Shown here one piece after another: positions 1-7,613 of a DNA stretch of 64,000 nucleotides. Both the position numbers and the translations under genes were made by a program. Location: NCBI RefSeq assembly GCF_000177195.2, contig NC_015953.1, positions 1,426,001 to 1,490,000 on the forward strand, written 5' to 3'. Numbering within the stretch: the stretch's first letter is position 1; every line of letters starts with the position of its first letter. The notes beneath the pieces are model-generated. The model searched no databases, was not told where the DNA came from, and saw nothing but the letters and a program-made list of their open reading frames with translations. This DNA comes from Streptomyces sp. SirexAA-E. Its GTDB lineage: Bacteria; Actinomycetota; Actinomycetes; Streptomycetales; Streptomycetaceae.

Positions 1-812
1 CCGGCCGGGCTCTGGGCGGCCACACAGATCTGTTCGAGCTTGACCCAGACCGCCCAGTTTCCGAGGGGGGTGAGGGTGGCGTTCCCCGCGCCGAGCGTGA
101 GGGCTCCGACGGCGGCGAGTCCTTCCAGCGCCCAGTCGAGCAGCAGCGCGTTGAGGTCCGCCGAGGTCTCGGTGGTCGCCGGGGCCGGCTGCTCCCGCGG
201 CCCGTAGGGCACCTCGCACCGCTCCTCGTGGAGTTCCGCGACGCGCTGGCCGAGGAGGTCGAGGAGGGCGGGCACGGGGACGGGGCCCGCGGAGAGCTGG
301 AGGAGGGAGAGGACCTGGGGGACGGCCTCGACGGCTTCGGCGACGGCGGTGGCCTCGATGCCCTCGGGCGAGGGGTGCACCAGCGACCAGGCGTCGAAGA
401 GCGCCACCCAGCCGCGCAGTACGGCGGAGTCGTCGCGGTTCCACGCGCGTAGCCGCCAGCCGGGGCGCGCGGTGTCGCCGTGCAGTTCGATCAGCCCCGC
501 GAGCCTGGCCCGGTCCCAGCCGGCCCGTACCTGGGCCGGGGACAGTTCCATGGCGGCCGCGGCCCGTTCCAGGGCCTGGGTCGCGAGCGTGGCGGTGCCC
601 GGGCCCGCGCCGTCGGCGGCCCAGCGGGCGATTCGTACGGCGTCGGCCAGCACGGCTCTCGCCTGGCGGGCCAGTTCGGCGGGTGCCGGGGTGCCCTCGG
701 GCGGGCGGGGGGCCGGCCTGGTGCGCCGGGTGGTCACGGCCTTGCGGGCGGTGGCAAGGGGTCGCGGGCGGACAAGTCGCAGCCTGGAGTCGCGCGGAGT
801 ACGGGACGTCAC
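1..812 (-). CDS. Conserved hypothetical protein, C-terminus cut by window edge
   Basis: A leftward frame opens with GTG at 812 (VTSRTPRDSRLRLVRPRP) and stays open for 270 codons to the window edge. The first 45 residues are Arg/Pro-rich and probably disordered. The rest is Ala/Leu-rich and helical, and the last visible stretch reads LTPLGNWAVWVKLEQICV. I recognise this as a protein type common in Streptomyces without a known function; no catalytic motif is visible. A weak AGAGG lies about 13 nt before the GTG, so an internal start is possible. It stands alone, 108 bp from the hydrolase behind it on the same strand. Confidence 0.72.
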   Translation of the reverse strand, partial: MTSRTPRDSRLRLVRPRPLATARKAVTTRRTRPAPRPPEGTPAPAELARQARAVLADAVRIARWAADGAGPGTATLATQALERAAAAMELSPAQVRAGWDRARLAGLIELHGDTARPGWRLRAWNRDDSAVLRGWVALFDAWSLVHPSPEGIEATAVAEAVEAVPQVLSLLQLSAGPVPVPALLDLLGQRVAELHEERCEVPYGPREQPAPATTETSADLNALLLDWALEGLAAVGALTLGAGNATLTPLGNWAVWVKLEQICVAAQSPA

Positions 813-920
813 GGGAGCAGTCTTGCCTCTGACGGCCCGAAAGCCCAAACGGAGCCCGGATCCGGCGTCACGGGACGGTCCGCCGGCCCGTCACCAACCG
901 GGCCGTTCCGTCCCATCCGC

Positions 921-2048
921 TCACATCAGGGGCGTGAGGAAGCGCCGGAGGATCTCCTCGTAGTCGGCCGGGTCGACGTTCCACATCGCCCCGTGCTGGG
1001 CGTCCGCCACGGGGTGCAGGGTGACGAGGTCGGGGCGGCGGGCGGCGAGCTCGCGGGACGGCTGCCAGGGGGCGAGGGTGTCGTCGGGGCCGTGGAAGAT
1101 CAGGGTCGGCGCGTGCAGGGCCGTGGGCACCGAGGTGTCCATCAGCGGGGCGCCGTGCAGGCCGGTCTGGCCCTGCGCGGCGCGGACGGCGAGGGGCAGC
1201 AGCGCGGCCGGTACGCCGCAGGCGCCCGCCAGGGCGCGCAGGGTGACCTGCCAGTCCATGACCGGGGAGTCCAGGACGAGACCGGCGATGCGGTCGCGGA
1301 GCGCGGAGTTGACGGCGGCGTGCAGGGCCATCGAGGCACCGGTGGACCAGCCGTGGACGACGACGCTCTTCGCCCCGTGGCGTACGGCGTGGCGGATGGC
1401 GGCGTCGAGGTCGCGCCACTCGGACTCGCCGAGGTGGGCCAGTCCGTCGGGCGACCGGGGGGCGCCGGCGTCGCCGCGGTAGGCCAGGTTCAGCACGGGG
1501 AGCCGCTGGGACTCCAGGAAGGCCAGTACGTTCATCGGCTGTTCGCGGGTGGTCCCGAGGCCGTGCACGGTGATAACCCAGGTGTCGCGGTCGCCGGGGA
1601 GGAACCAGCCGGGCAGGGCCCCCAGCTCACCGGGGATCTCGACGTCCTCGTAGGCGAGGCCGAGCCCGTCCAGGGGGTCGCCGCTGTGCAGCTGCGGGGT
1701 GAGGCGGACCTTGGCGCCCGGTTCCAGGCTGCCCCGGGTGACCCGTTCCAGGCGGCGCACGACGGTGTCGGCGGAGCCGTCCGGCCCCTGCCCGAGGACC
1801 GGGCCGACGATGGCGTGGACGTCGCGGCCCGCCAGTCCGTACGTGCCGGGGCGCAGGGCCGCGAAGGAGCGGGTCAGGGTGACCTGTCCGGCGGCGGTGG
1901 CGTGGACGGTGAGCCTGCGGTCGCCGGGGAAGGGGTGCGGGCCCCCCGCGAGGGCGGCGTCGCTGGCGTACCGGCCGGCCGCGACCGCTGCCGTGCCGAT
2001 GCCGAGGATCGTGGTGACGGCTGCTGCCGTCGCTGTTGCCGGGCGCAT
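921..2048 (-). CDS. Alpha/beta hydrolase, probably membrane-anchored
   Basis: 375 aa from ATG at 2048. The N-terminus (AAAVTTILGIGTAAVAAG) is a signal anchor or signal peptide, so the catalytic domain probably lies outside the membrane. The hydrolase fold is supported by the oxyanion strand VITVHGLG, the nucleophile elbow HGWSTGAS, the acid in FHGPDDTLAPW and the final His in DAQHGAMW. It resembles the serine aminopeptidase/acyl-hydrolase branch of the superfamily. The substrate cannot be inferred. It lies 80 bp beyond the aldolase gene on the same strand and could be read through from it. Confidence 0.82.
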   Translation of the reverse strand: MRPATATAAAVTTILGIGTAAVAAGRYASDAALAGGPHPFPGDRRLTVHATAAGQVTLTRSFAALRPGTYGLAGRDVHAIVGPVLGQGPDGSADTVVRRLERVTRGSLEPGAKVRLTPQLHSGDPLDGLGLAYEDVEIPGELGALPGWFLPGDRDTWVITVHGLGTTREQPMNVLAFLESQRLPVLNLAYRGDAGAPRSPDGLAHLGESEWRDLDAAIRHAVRHGAKSVVVHGWSTGASMALHAAVNSALRDRIAGLVLDSPVMDWQVTLRALAGACGVPAALLPLAVRAAQGQTGLHGAPLMDTSVPTALHAPTLIFHGPDDTLAPWQPSRELAARRPDLVTLHPVADAQHGAMWNVDPADYEEILRRFLTPLM

Positions 2049-2128
2049 CGCCCCAGTCTCGCGGGCCGGGGGCCGCGTTGCCAGTGGGCCGGGCCGTCCG
2101 GTGCCCGGGTCTTCGTCCGGGCGGGAGC

Positions 2129-2788
2129 TCAGCCGGGCTGTCCGTAGCCCTCGAGGGCGTCCTGGACGTCGCGCAGCTGGTCCGGGGAGAGCAGGGACGG
2201 GCGGTGGCCGGGCACGGAGCTCGCGGTCAGCCAGAGCCGGCACAGCCATTCCAGCTGGGCGGTGCGCTCGAAGGCCTGGTCGAGGGAGTCGCCGTAGGTG
2301 ACGGTCCCGTGGTTGCGCAGGAGGCAGCCGGTGCGGTCGCGGAGGGCGTCGAGCATGTGGCCGGCGAGTTCGCGGGTGCCGTAGCGGGCGTAGGCGGCGG
2401 TGCGGACGGGGCCGCCGAGCAGGGCGGTGGCGTAGTGCACCGCCGGGACCTCGGTGACGAGGGTGGAGACGGCGGTGGCGTGGACGGCGTGGGTGTGCAC
2501 GACGGCGGCCGCGGTGGTGGCGCGGTACACGGCGAGGTGGAGGGGGAGTTCGCTGGTGGGGGCGAGACGGCCGATCACCTGGCGGCCGTCCAGGTCGACG
2601 CCGACCGTGTCGCCGGGGGTGAGCCGGTCGTAGGGCACTCCGCTGGGGGTGACCAGGACGACGTCGCCGACCCGGGCCGAGACGTTGCCCGAGGTGCCGA
2701 CGACCAGCCCCTCCGCGGCGGTCCTGCGGGCCGTCGCGAGGACGTCCTCCCATGCCTGTGCGATCGTGTCCTGCCGTCGGTCCGTCAT
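2129..2788 (-). CDS. Class II aldolase/adducin family protein (fuculose-phosphate aldolase-like)
   Basis: 219 aa, with ATG at 2788 chosen because the family starts close to the helix DTIAQAWEDVLATARR. The substrate-phosphate motif GTSGNVSAR and the zinc histidines VVHTHAVHA and LLRNHG are present, as in L-fuculose-1-phosphate and L-ribulose-5-phosphate aldolases and related enzymes. Length matches the family. Specificity is undetermined: fuculose-phosphate-like aldolase or methylthioribulose-phosphate-type activity are both possible. It is divergent from the phosphate transporter, with about 260 bp between the starts. Confidence 0.82.
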   Translation of the reverse strand: MTDRRQDTIAQAWEDVLATARRTAAEGLVVGTSGNVSARVGDVVLVTPSGVPYDRLTPGDTVGVDLDGRQVIGRLAPTSELPLHLAVYRATTAAAVVHTHAVHATAVSTLVTEVPAVHYATALLGGPVRTAAYARYGTRELAGHMLDALRDRTGCLLRNHGTVTYGDSLDQAFERTAQLEWLCRLWLTASSVPGHRPSLLSPDQLRDVQDALEGYGQPG

Positions 2789-2978
2789 GCGGGGATCGTA
2801 GCCAGGGGGTGAGAGAAGTCTCCCCAACAGTCTCGAACGGGACAAAGACCCTTCGCCAAGAGTTCGCCAAGGCCGGGCAAAGGCCAGGTCCCGCACCGCA
2901 CCAGGAGGGGCCGGGCGCCTCCCGAGCGCACAAACGGAATGCCGCCGCACGCTTGGGGTCACCACAGCGCCCTGCCCA

Positions 2979-3011
2979 GTTCATCTTCCGTTCACCCAGC
3001 TTGCCTACGTT
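2979..3011 (+). promoter_or_regulatory. PHO box (PhoP binding site) upstream of pit
   Basis: Three direct-repeat units on an 11-nt period read GTTCATC-TTCC, GTTCACC-CAGC and TTGCCTA-CGTT. The first two are near-perfect matches to the Streptomyces PhoP direct-repeat unit GTTCACC. The site lies 37-69 nt before the pit start codon, a suitable position for phosphate control. Direct sequence observation; PhoP binding itself is inferred. Confidence 0.8.
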
Positions 3012-3047
3012 CCAACTGCCAATGACGCCGAACGATTGCCTGGGTAA

Positions 3048-4310
3048 ATGGAACACATCACCCTGCTGCTTGCGATTGTGGTCGTAACAGCTCTCGTGTT
3101 CGATTTCACGAACGGTTTCCATGACACCGCCAACGCGATGGCCACCACCATCTCGACCGGTGCCCTCAAGCCGAAGACCGCGGTGGCCATGTCCGCCGTT
3201 CTCAACCTGGTCGGCGCTTTCCTGTCGGTGGAGGTCGCCAAGACGATCTCCGGCGGCATCGTCAACGAGAACGGCCTCAGAACCGAGGTCATCTTCGCGG
3301 CGCTCGTCGGCGCCATCCTGTGGAATCTGCTGACCTGGCTGGTCGGCCTGCCCTCCAGCTCCTCCCACGCACTCTTCGGCGGCCTCATCGGCGCCGCGGT
3401 CATGTCGGCCGGCTGGTCCTCGATCAACGGCGGCACCGTCGTCACCAAGGTCCTGCTGCCCGCGATCGCGGCCCCCTTCGTCGCCGGTGTGGCCGCCCTG
3501 CTGGCCACGAAGCTGACGTACCGCATCAACCGGAACATCACCGACGAGGCCCAGCTGAAGTCGACGGCCAAGGGCTACCGGGCCGGACAGATCGCCTCGG
3601 CCGGGCTCGTCTCGCTCGCCCACGGCACGAACGACGCGCAGAAGACGATGGGCATCATCACCCTGGCCCTGGTCACCGGCGGCGTCCTCGCCCCCGGTTC
3701 CAACCCGCCGGTGTGGGTCATCGCCTCCGCCGGTCTCGCCATCGCGATGGGGACCTACCTCGGCGGCTGGCGCATCATCCGCACCATGGGCAGCGGCCTC
3801 ACCGAACTCCGGCCGCCGCAGGGCTTCGCCGCCCAGACCAGCGCGGCCACGGTCATCCTGGCCTCCTCGCACCTCGGCTTCTCCCTCTCCACCACCCAGT
3901 CCTGCTCCGGCGCCGTGATGGGCGCGGGCCTGGGACGCAAGGGGGGCGTGGTCCGCTGGTCCACCGCCACCCGGATGTTCGTCGCCTGGGGCCTGACGCT
4001 GCCGGCCGCCGGACTGGTCGGTGCCGGAGCGGAGTTCCTGACCAAGCAGGGTCCCTGGGGCGTCGCCGTGGTGGCGGTGCTGCTCGTCGCGGGCTCCGGC
4101 GCCATCTGGATGCTGTCGCGCCGCAAGCCGGTCGACCACACCAACGTCACCGCCGCCGACGCCGAGCCCGCGGGCGTCGTCACCACCGCCATCGCCGCCG
4201 TCAGCCCGCCGCCCGTCGGCATGGGCGTGCCGGAGCTCAAGACCACCATCCCGGCCCCGGCCCCCTCCTCCGAGGCCCCCGCCGACCCGCCCCGACCGGC
4301 CACGGTGTAA
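3048..4310 (+). CDS. pit: Low-affinity inorganic phosphate transporter, Pit family
   Basis: 420 aa integral membrane protein. The opening helix ITLLLAIVVVTALVFDFTNGFHD is the PitA signature, followed by TANAMATTISTGAL. The duplicated second half contains AHGTNDAQKTMGIIT, and the family motif PSSSSHAL lies between. It couples phosphate (as metal-phosphate) uptake to the proton gradient. The last 60 residues are an Ala/Pro-rich cytoplasmic tail. Start ATG at 3048 puts the first membrane segment at the expected place; no strong ribosome site is seen. The upstream PHO box and downstream small membrane gene (12-bp gap) match the pitH2-type operon known from Streptomyces. Confidence 0.95.
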   Translation: MEHITLLLAIVVVTALVFDFTNGFHDTANAMATTISTGALKPKTAVAMSAVLNLVGAFLSVEVAKTISGGIVNENGLRTEVIFAALVGAILWNLLTWLVGLPSSSSHALFGGLIGAAVMSAGWSSINGGTVVTKVLLPAIAAPFVAGVAALLATKLTYRINRNITDEAQLKSTAKGYRAGQIASAGLVSLAHGTNDAQKTMGIITLALVTGGVLAPGSNPPVWVIASAGLAIAMGTYLGGWRIIRTMGSGLTELRPPQGFAAQTSAATVILASSHLGFSLSTTQSCSGAVMGAGLGRKGGVVRWSTATRMFVAWGLTLPAAGLVGAGAEFLTKQGPWGVAVVAVLLVAGSGAIWMLSRRKPVDHTNVTAADAEPAGVVTTAIAAVSPPPVGMGVPELKTTIPAPAPSSEAPADPPRPATV

Positions 4311-4322
4311 GGACAGATCCGC

Positions 4323-4544
4323 ATGAACATCGACTGGGCAGCACTCGCCTCCGTCTTCGGCGTCAGTCTCGTCGTCACCGTCGCGCTGGTCGGCCTCTTC
4401 AGCCTCGGCATCGTCGCCCTCGCCAAGCAGGCGTCGCCCGCACAGGGCGCGGCCTCCCCGGTACGGGCGCGCGCCGGTGCGTACGCCTGCTTCGCGCTGT
4501 GCGCGGCGGCGGTCGCCTACGGGATCTATCTGATCGTGGCCTGA
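4323..4544 (+). CDS. Small membrane protein co-transcribed with pit
   Basis: 73 aa with two hydrophobic helices: residues about 7-33 (LASVFGVSLVVTVALVGLFS) and 50-73 (AYACFALCAAAVAYGIYLI), separated by a short basic loop. It starts 12 bp after the transporter stop and shares its operon and terminator. From memory, other Streptomyces carry the same small gene directly behind pit. A transporter accessory role is only an inference from that conservation. Confidence 0.8.
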   Translation: MNIDWAALASVFGVSLVVTVALVGLFSLGIVALAKQASPAQGAASPVRARAGAYACFALCAAAVAYGIYLIVA

Positions 4545-4572
4545 CCCGCCCGCCCTTCCACCCGCCCTTCCC

Positions 4573-4609
4573 ACCGGGCCGGACGCACCTGCCGTGCGTC
4601 CGGCCCGGT
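4573..4609 (+). terminator. Strong hairpin terminator after the pit operon
   Basis: A perfect 16-bp stem, ACCGGGCCGGACGCAC with its complement, closes a 5-nt loop. It begins 28 bp after the small membrane gene and separates the pit operon from the cobalamin riboswitch. There is no T tract, which is normal for Streptomyces. Confidence 0.85.
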
Positions 4610-4639
4610 GTGCGTCTGCGCACACTCGGCCCCGCAGGT

Positions 4640-4868
4640 CAGCGGCAGGTTGACGGGTGTTCGGGGGGCGTGGTGGACTGCCGTGGCCAAGTACGGCGGC
4701 AGCAGAGGAAGCCGGTGCGAATCCGGCGCGGTCCCGCCACTGTCACCGGGGAGCAGTCCCCCACACGGAAGTCACGGCCCGCCACCGCGGGCTGGAAGGC
4801 CGGGGGAACTGCCGATCCGGAAGCCAGGAGACTCTCGTCGCCGGTCACGTCGAACCAGGGCGCGGACC
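4640..4868 (+). ncRNA. Cobalamin (B12) riboswitch
   Basis: The conserved core reads GCCGGTGCGAATCCGGCGCG followed by GTCCCGCCACTGT (4711-4743). The B12 box GCCAGGAGAC lies at 4823-4832. Order and spacing fit the adenosylcobalamin riboswitch. It is the leader of the cobD operon, so the whole cluster should be shut down when coenzyme B12 is plentiful. The outer boundaries of the structure are approximate. Confidence 0.95.
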
Positions 4869-4887
4869 CTGAGTGAGGACATCTGCC

Positions 4888-4959
4888 ATGCCCGGCCGCC
4901 GTGCGTCGGTTCCCCCGCCCCTTGTGCCGTCCGCCCTACGAGGCGCGACGGCCGGCTGA
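4888..4959 (+). CDS. Possible 23-residue leader ORF between riboswitch and cobD
   Basis: ATG at 4888 opens a 23-codon frame (MPGRRASVPPPLVPSALRG...) that ends with TGA three bases before the cobD GTG. GAGGAC lies 10-15 nt upstream of the ATG. The ORF sits between the B12 box and cobD, where ribosome access would be controlled by the riboswitch. It could be a leader cistron that translationally couples cobD, or the spacing could be chance. No homology is claimed. Confidence 0.3.
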   Translation: MPGRRASVPPPLVPSALRGATAG

Positions 4960-4962
4960 ACC

Positions 4963-5937
4963 GTGCGAGCCGACCGCATCTTCGCGTACGGCGCCGCTGC
5001 CGGTCTGATCGGCGACCTGCTGCTCGGTGATCCCCGCCGGGGCCACCCCGTGGCCGCCTTCGGGCGTGCCGCTGCGGGCGTCGAGGACCGGCTGTGGCGC
5101 GATCACCGCGGCTGGGGCGCCCTGCACACCCTGGTCTGCGCCGGAGGCGCCGCCGGTGGCGCGGCGCTGGCCGCCCGTGCGGTGCGTGGCCGTCCCGCCG
5201 CCGCCGTGGCGCTGACCGCCGCCGCCACCTGGTCCGTCGTCGGGGGCACCTCCCTGGGCCGCGAGGCCCGGGCCATCGGCGGCGCGCTCGCCGCCGGTGA
5301 CGTCGATCTGGCCCGCGAGCGGCTGCCGCACCTGTGCGGCCGCGACCCGCACTCCCTGGACGGGCCGGCGATCGCCCGCGCGGTGGTGGAGTCCGTCGCC
5401 GAGAACACCTCCGACGCCGTGGTGGGCGCCCTGGTGTGGGGTGCGCTGGGCGGAGTGCCGGGTCTGGTCGGTTTCCGGGCCGTCAACACGCTCGACGCCA
5501 TGGTCGGCCACAAGTCACCGCGCCACCGCCGTTACGGCTGGGCCTCCGCCCGGCTCGACGACCTGGCCGGCTGGCCCGGTGCCCGGCTCACCGCCGCGCT
5601 CGCCGTGGCCGCCGGCGGGCGTCCCGCGCAGGCGGTACGTGCCTGGCGGAAGGACGCGGGGAAGCATCCGAGCCCCAACGCGGGCCCGGTGGAGGCGTCC
5701 TTCGCCGGTGCGCTGGGCGTACGGCTGGGCGGGACCCTGGCGTACGGCGGGCGGGTCGAGCACCGGCCCGTACTCAACGGGGAGAGCGGGCGGGACGTGC
5801 GGGTCGAGGACGTGGAACGCGCGGTGCGGCTCTCCCGAAGGGTGAGTGTGCTGGCCCTCGGGGTGTGTGTGGCCGGGCGGTTGGCAGTGGGACACCTGGG
5901 GCGTGCGGGACGCACGGGACGGAGAGGGCGGGCATGA
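4963..5937 (+). CDS. cobD: Adenosylcobinamide-phosphate synthase (CobD/CbiB)
   Basis: 324 aa membrane enzyme that attaches the aminopropanol arm to adenosylcobyric acid. Family marks are [20 protein letters not shown] near the N-terminus, the central [21 protein letters not shown], and [20 protein letters not shown]. Start GTG at 4963 gives [20 protein letters not shown], the usual Streptomyces beginning. It is the first recognised gene behind the riboswitch and overlaps cobQ by ATGA. The last 30 residues are a low-complexity hydrophobic and basic tail. Confidence 0.93.
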   Translation: MRADRIFAYGAAAGLIGDLLLGDPRRGHPVAAFGRAAAGVEDRLWRDHRGWGALHTLVCAGGAAGGAALAARAVRGRPAAAVALTAAATWSVVGGTSLGREARAIGGALAAGDVDLARERLPHLCGRDPHSLDGPAIARAVVESVAENTSDAVVGALVWGALGGVPGLVGFRAVNTLDAMVGHKSPRHRRYGWASARLDDLAGWPGARLTAALAVAAGGRPAQAVRAWRKDAGKHPSPNAGPVEASFAGALGVRLGGTLAYGGRVEHRPVLNGESGRDVRVEDVERAVRLSRRVSVLALGVCVAGRLAVGHLGRAGRTGRRGRA

Positions 5938-7613
5938 GCGGCGGGCTGCTGGTGGCGGGGACCACCTCGGACGCGGGCAAGAGCGTCGTCACGGCGGGGA
6001 TCTGCCGGTGGCTGGTGCGCCAGGGGGTGAGGGTCGCTCCGTTCAAGGCGCAGAACATGTCGCTGAACTCCTTCGTCACCCGCGAGGGCGCGGAGATCGG
6101 CCGCGCCCAGGCGATGCAGGCGCAGGCCGCCCGGGTGGAGCCGACCGCCCTGATGAACCCGGTGCTGCTCAAGCCCGGCGGCGACCGCTCCAGCCAGGTG
6201 GTCCTGATGGGCAGGCCGGTCGGCGAGATGAGTGCGCGCGGCTACCACGGCGGGCGCCAGGAGGCGTTGTTCGGGACGGTCGTGGACTGTCTGGAGCAGC
6301 TGCGGGGCGCGTACGACGCCGTCATCTGCGAGGGGGCGGGGAGCCCCGCCGAGATCAACCTGCGGCGCACCGACATCGTGAACATGGGCGTCGCGCGGGC
6401 CGCCGGCTTCCCCGTGCTGGTCGTCGGGGACATCGACCGGGGCGGGGTGTTCGCCTCGTTCTTCGGCACGACGGCCCTGCTGAGCGCCGAGGACCAGTCC
6501 CTGGTGGCCGGGTACCTCGTCAACAAGTTCCGCGGCGACGTGTCGCTGCTGGAGCCGGGGCTGGACATGCTGCACGGGCTCACCGGGCGGCGTACCTACG
6601 GGGTCCTGCCGTACGCCCACGGACTGGGCATCGACGAGGAGGACGGGCTGCGGGTGTCGATGCGCGGCACCGTACGGGAGTCGGTCGTCGCGCCTCCGCA
6701 CGGCGAGGACGTGCTGCGGGTCGCGGTGTGCGCGGTGCCGCTGATGTCGAACTTCACCGATGTGGACGCGCTGGCCGCCGAACCGGGTGTGGTGGTGCGC
6801 TTCGTGGACCGGGCGGAGGAGCTGTCCGACGCGGACCTGGTGGTCGTGCCCGGTACCCGTGGCACCGTCAGGGCGCTGGCCTGGCTGCGGGAACGGGGTC
6901 TGGCCGACGCGTTGCGGCGGCGGGCCGCCGAGGGGCGTCCGGTGCTGGGCGTCTGCGGCGGGTTCCAGGTGCTGGGCGAGTCGATCGATGACGAGGTGGA
7001 GTCCCGGGCGGGGCTGGTCGAGGGGCTGGGCCTGCTGCCGGTGCGGGTGCGCTTCGGCCGGGAGAAGGTGCTGGCCCGGCCGACGGGTTCGGCGCTCGGT
7101 GAGCCGGTGGAGGGGTACGAGATCCATCACGGCGTCGCCGAGGTGCGCGGCGGTGAGCCCTTCCTGGACGGGTGCCGGGTGGGCGCGGTGTGGGGGACGC
7201 ACTGGCACGGGTCGCTGGAGAGCGACGCGTTCCGGCGGGCGTTCCTGGGTGAGGTGGCACGGGCTTCCGGGCGGCGGTTCACGGCCGCGCCGGACACGAG
7301 TTTCGCGGCGCTGCGGGAGGAGCAGCTGGACCGGCTGGGGGATCTGATCGAAGAACACGCGGACACGGACGCGTTGTGGCGGTTGATCGAGTCGGGGGCG
7401 CCGTCGGGGCTGCCGTTCGTGCCGCCGGGGGCACCGGGGGCCGGGGCGCCTTCGGCGGGGCTGGTTCCCCGCCCCGGCCCTTCCCGTGACCGGGGCTCTG
7501 CCCCGGAACCGGGTCCTCGGTCCCCGGACGGGCCGGGATCGCCCCGGAACGACTTGTCGCCCCGGGCCCCGGGGTCCGGCACTGATGTTTCTGTGAACGA
7601 GGAGGCCCTGTGA
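5934..7613 (+). CDS. cobQ: Cobyric acid synthase with unusual proline-rich tail
   Basis: 559 aa. It amidates cobyrinic a,c-diamide at four side chains with ATP and glutamine. The N-terminal P-loop-like motif [13 protein letters not shown] (9-21) and [12 protein letters not shown] belong to the synthetase domain. The C-terminal class I amidotransferase domain has the nucleophile Cys in [12 protein letters not shown] and the EIHHG motif. ATG at 5934 overlaps the cobD stop. The catalytic protein should end near [19 protein letters not shown]. The last 70 or so residues are Pro/Gly/Ser-rich and are encoded by a repeat-like stretch (7457-7545), so the tail looks acquired. Confidence 0.93.
   Translation: MSGGLLVAGTTSDAGKSVVTAGICRWLVRQGVRVAPFKAQNMSLNSFVTREGAEIGRAQAMQAQAARVEPTALMNPVLLKPGGDRSSQVVLMGRPVGEMSARGYHGGRQEALFGTVVDCLEQLRGAYDAVICEGAGSPAEINLRRTDIVNMGVARAAGFPVLVVGDIDRGGVFASFFGTTALLSAEDQSLVAGYLVNKFRGDVSLLEPGLDMLHGLTGRRTYGVLPYAHGLGIDEEDGLRVSMRGTVRESVVAPPHGEDVLRVAVCAVPLMSNFTDVDALAAEPGVVVRFVDRAEELSDADLVVVPGTRGTVRALAWLRERGLADALRRRAAEGRPVLGVCGGFQVLGESIDDEVESRAGLVEGLGLLPVRVRFGREKVLARPTGSALGEPVEGYEIHHGVAEVRGGEPFLDGCRVGAVWGTHWHGSLESDAFRRAFLGEVARASGRRFTAAPDTSFAALREEQLDRLGDLIEEHADTDALWRLIESGAPSGLPFVPPGAPGAGAPSAGLVPRPGPSRDRGSAPEPGPRSPDGPGSPRNDLSPRAPGSGTDVSVNEEAL
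7457..7545 (+). repeat. Streptomyces-type GC-rich extragenic palindromic repeat inside the cobQ 3' end
   Basis: The stretch contains CCGGGGCTCTGCCCCGG, a small hairpin, followed by GGTCCTCGGTCCCCGGACGG. This matches my memory of the dispersed element GGGGCNCTGCCCCGG...CTCAANCGCCGGACGGGCTG that is scattered between Streptomyces genes. Here it lies in frame within the end of cobQ. The exact limits are uncertain and the assignment is from memory. Confidence 0.6.

Noticed and set aside
921..4625. Very long leftward frame of 1234 codons across several genes
   Set aside because: Only its 3' part (921-2048) encodes a recognisable protein. The rest is antisense to pit and overlaps the aldolase, with Arg/Gly-rich composition typical of high-GC shadow frames.
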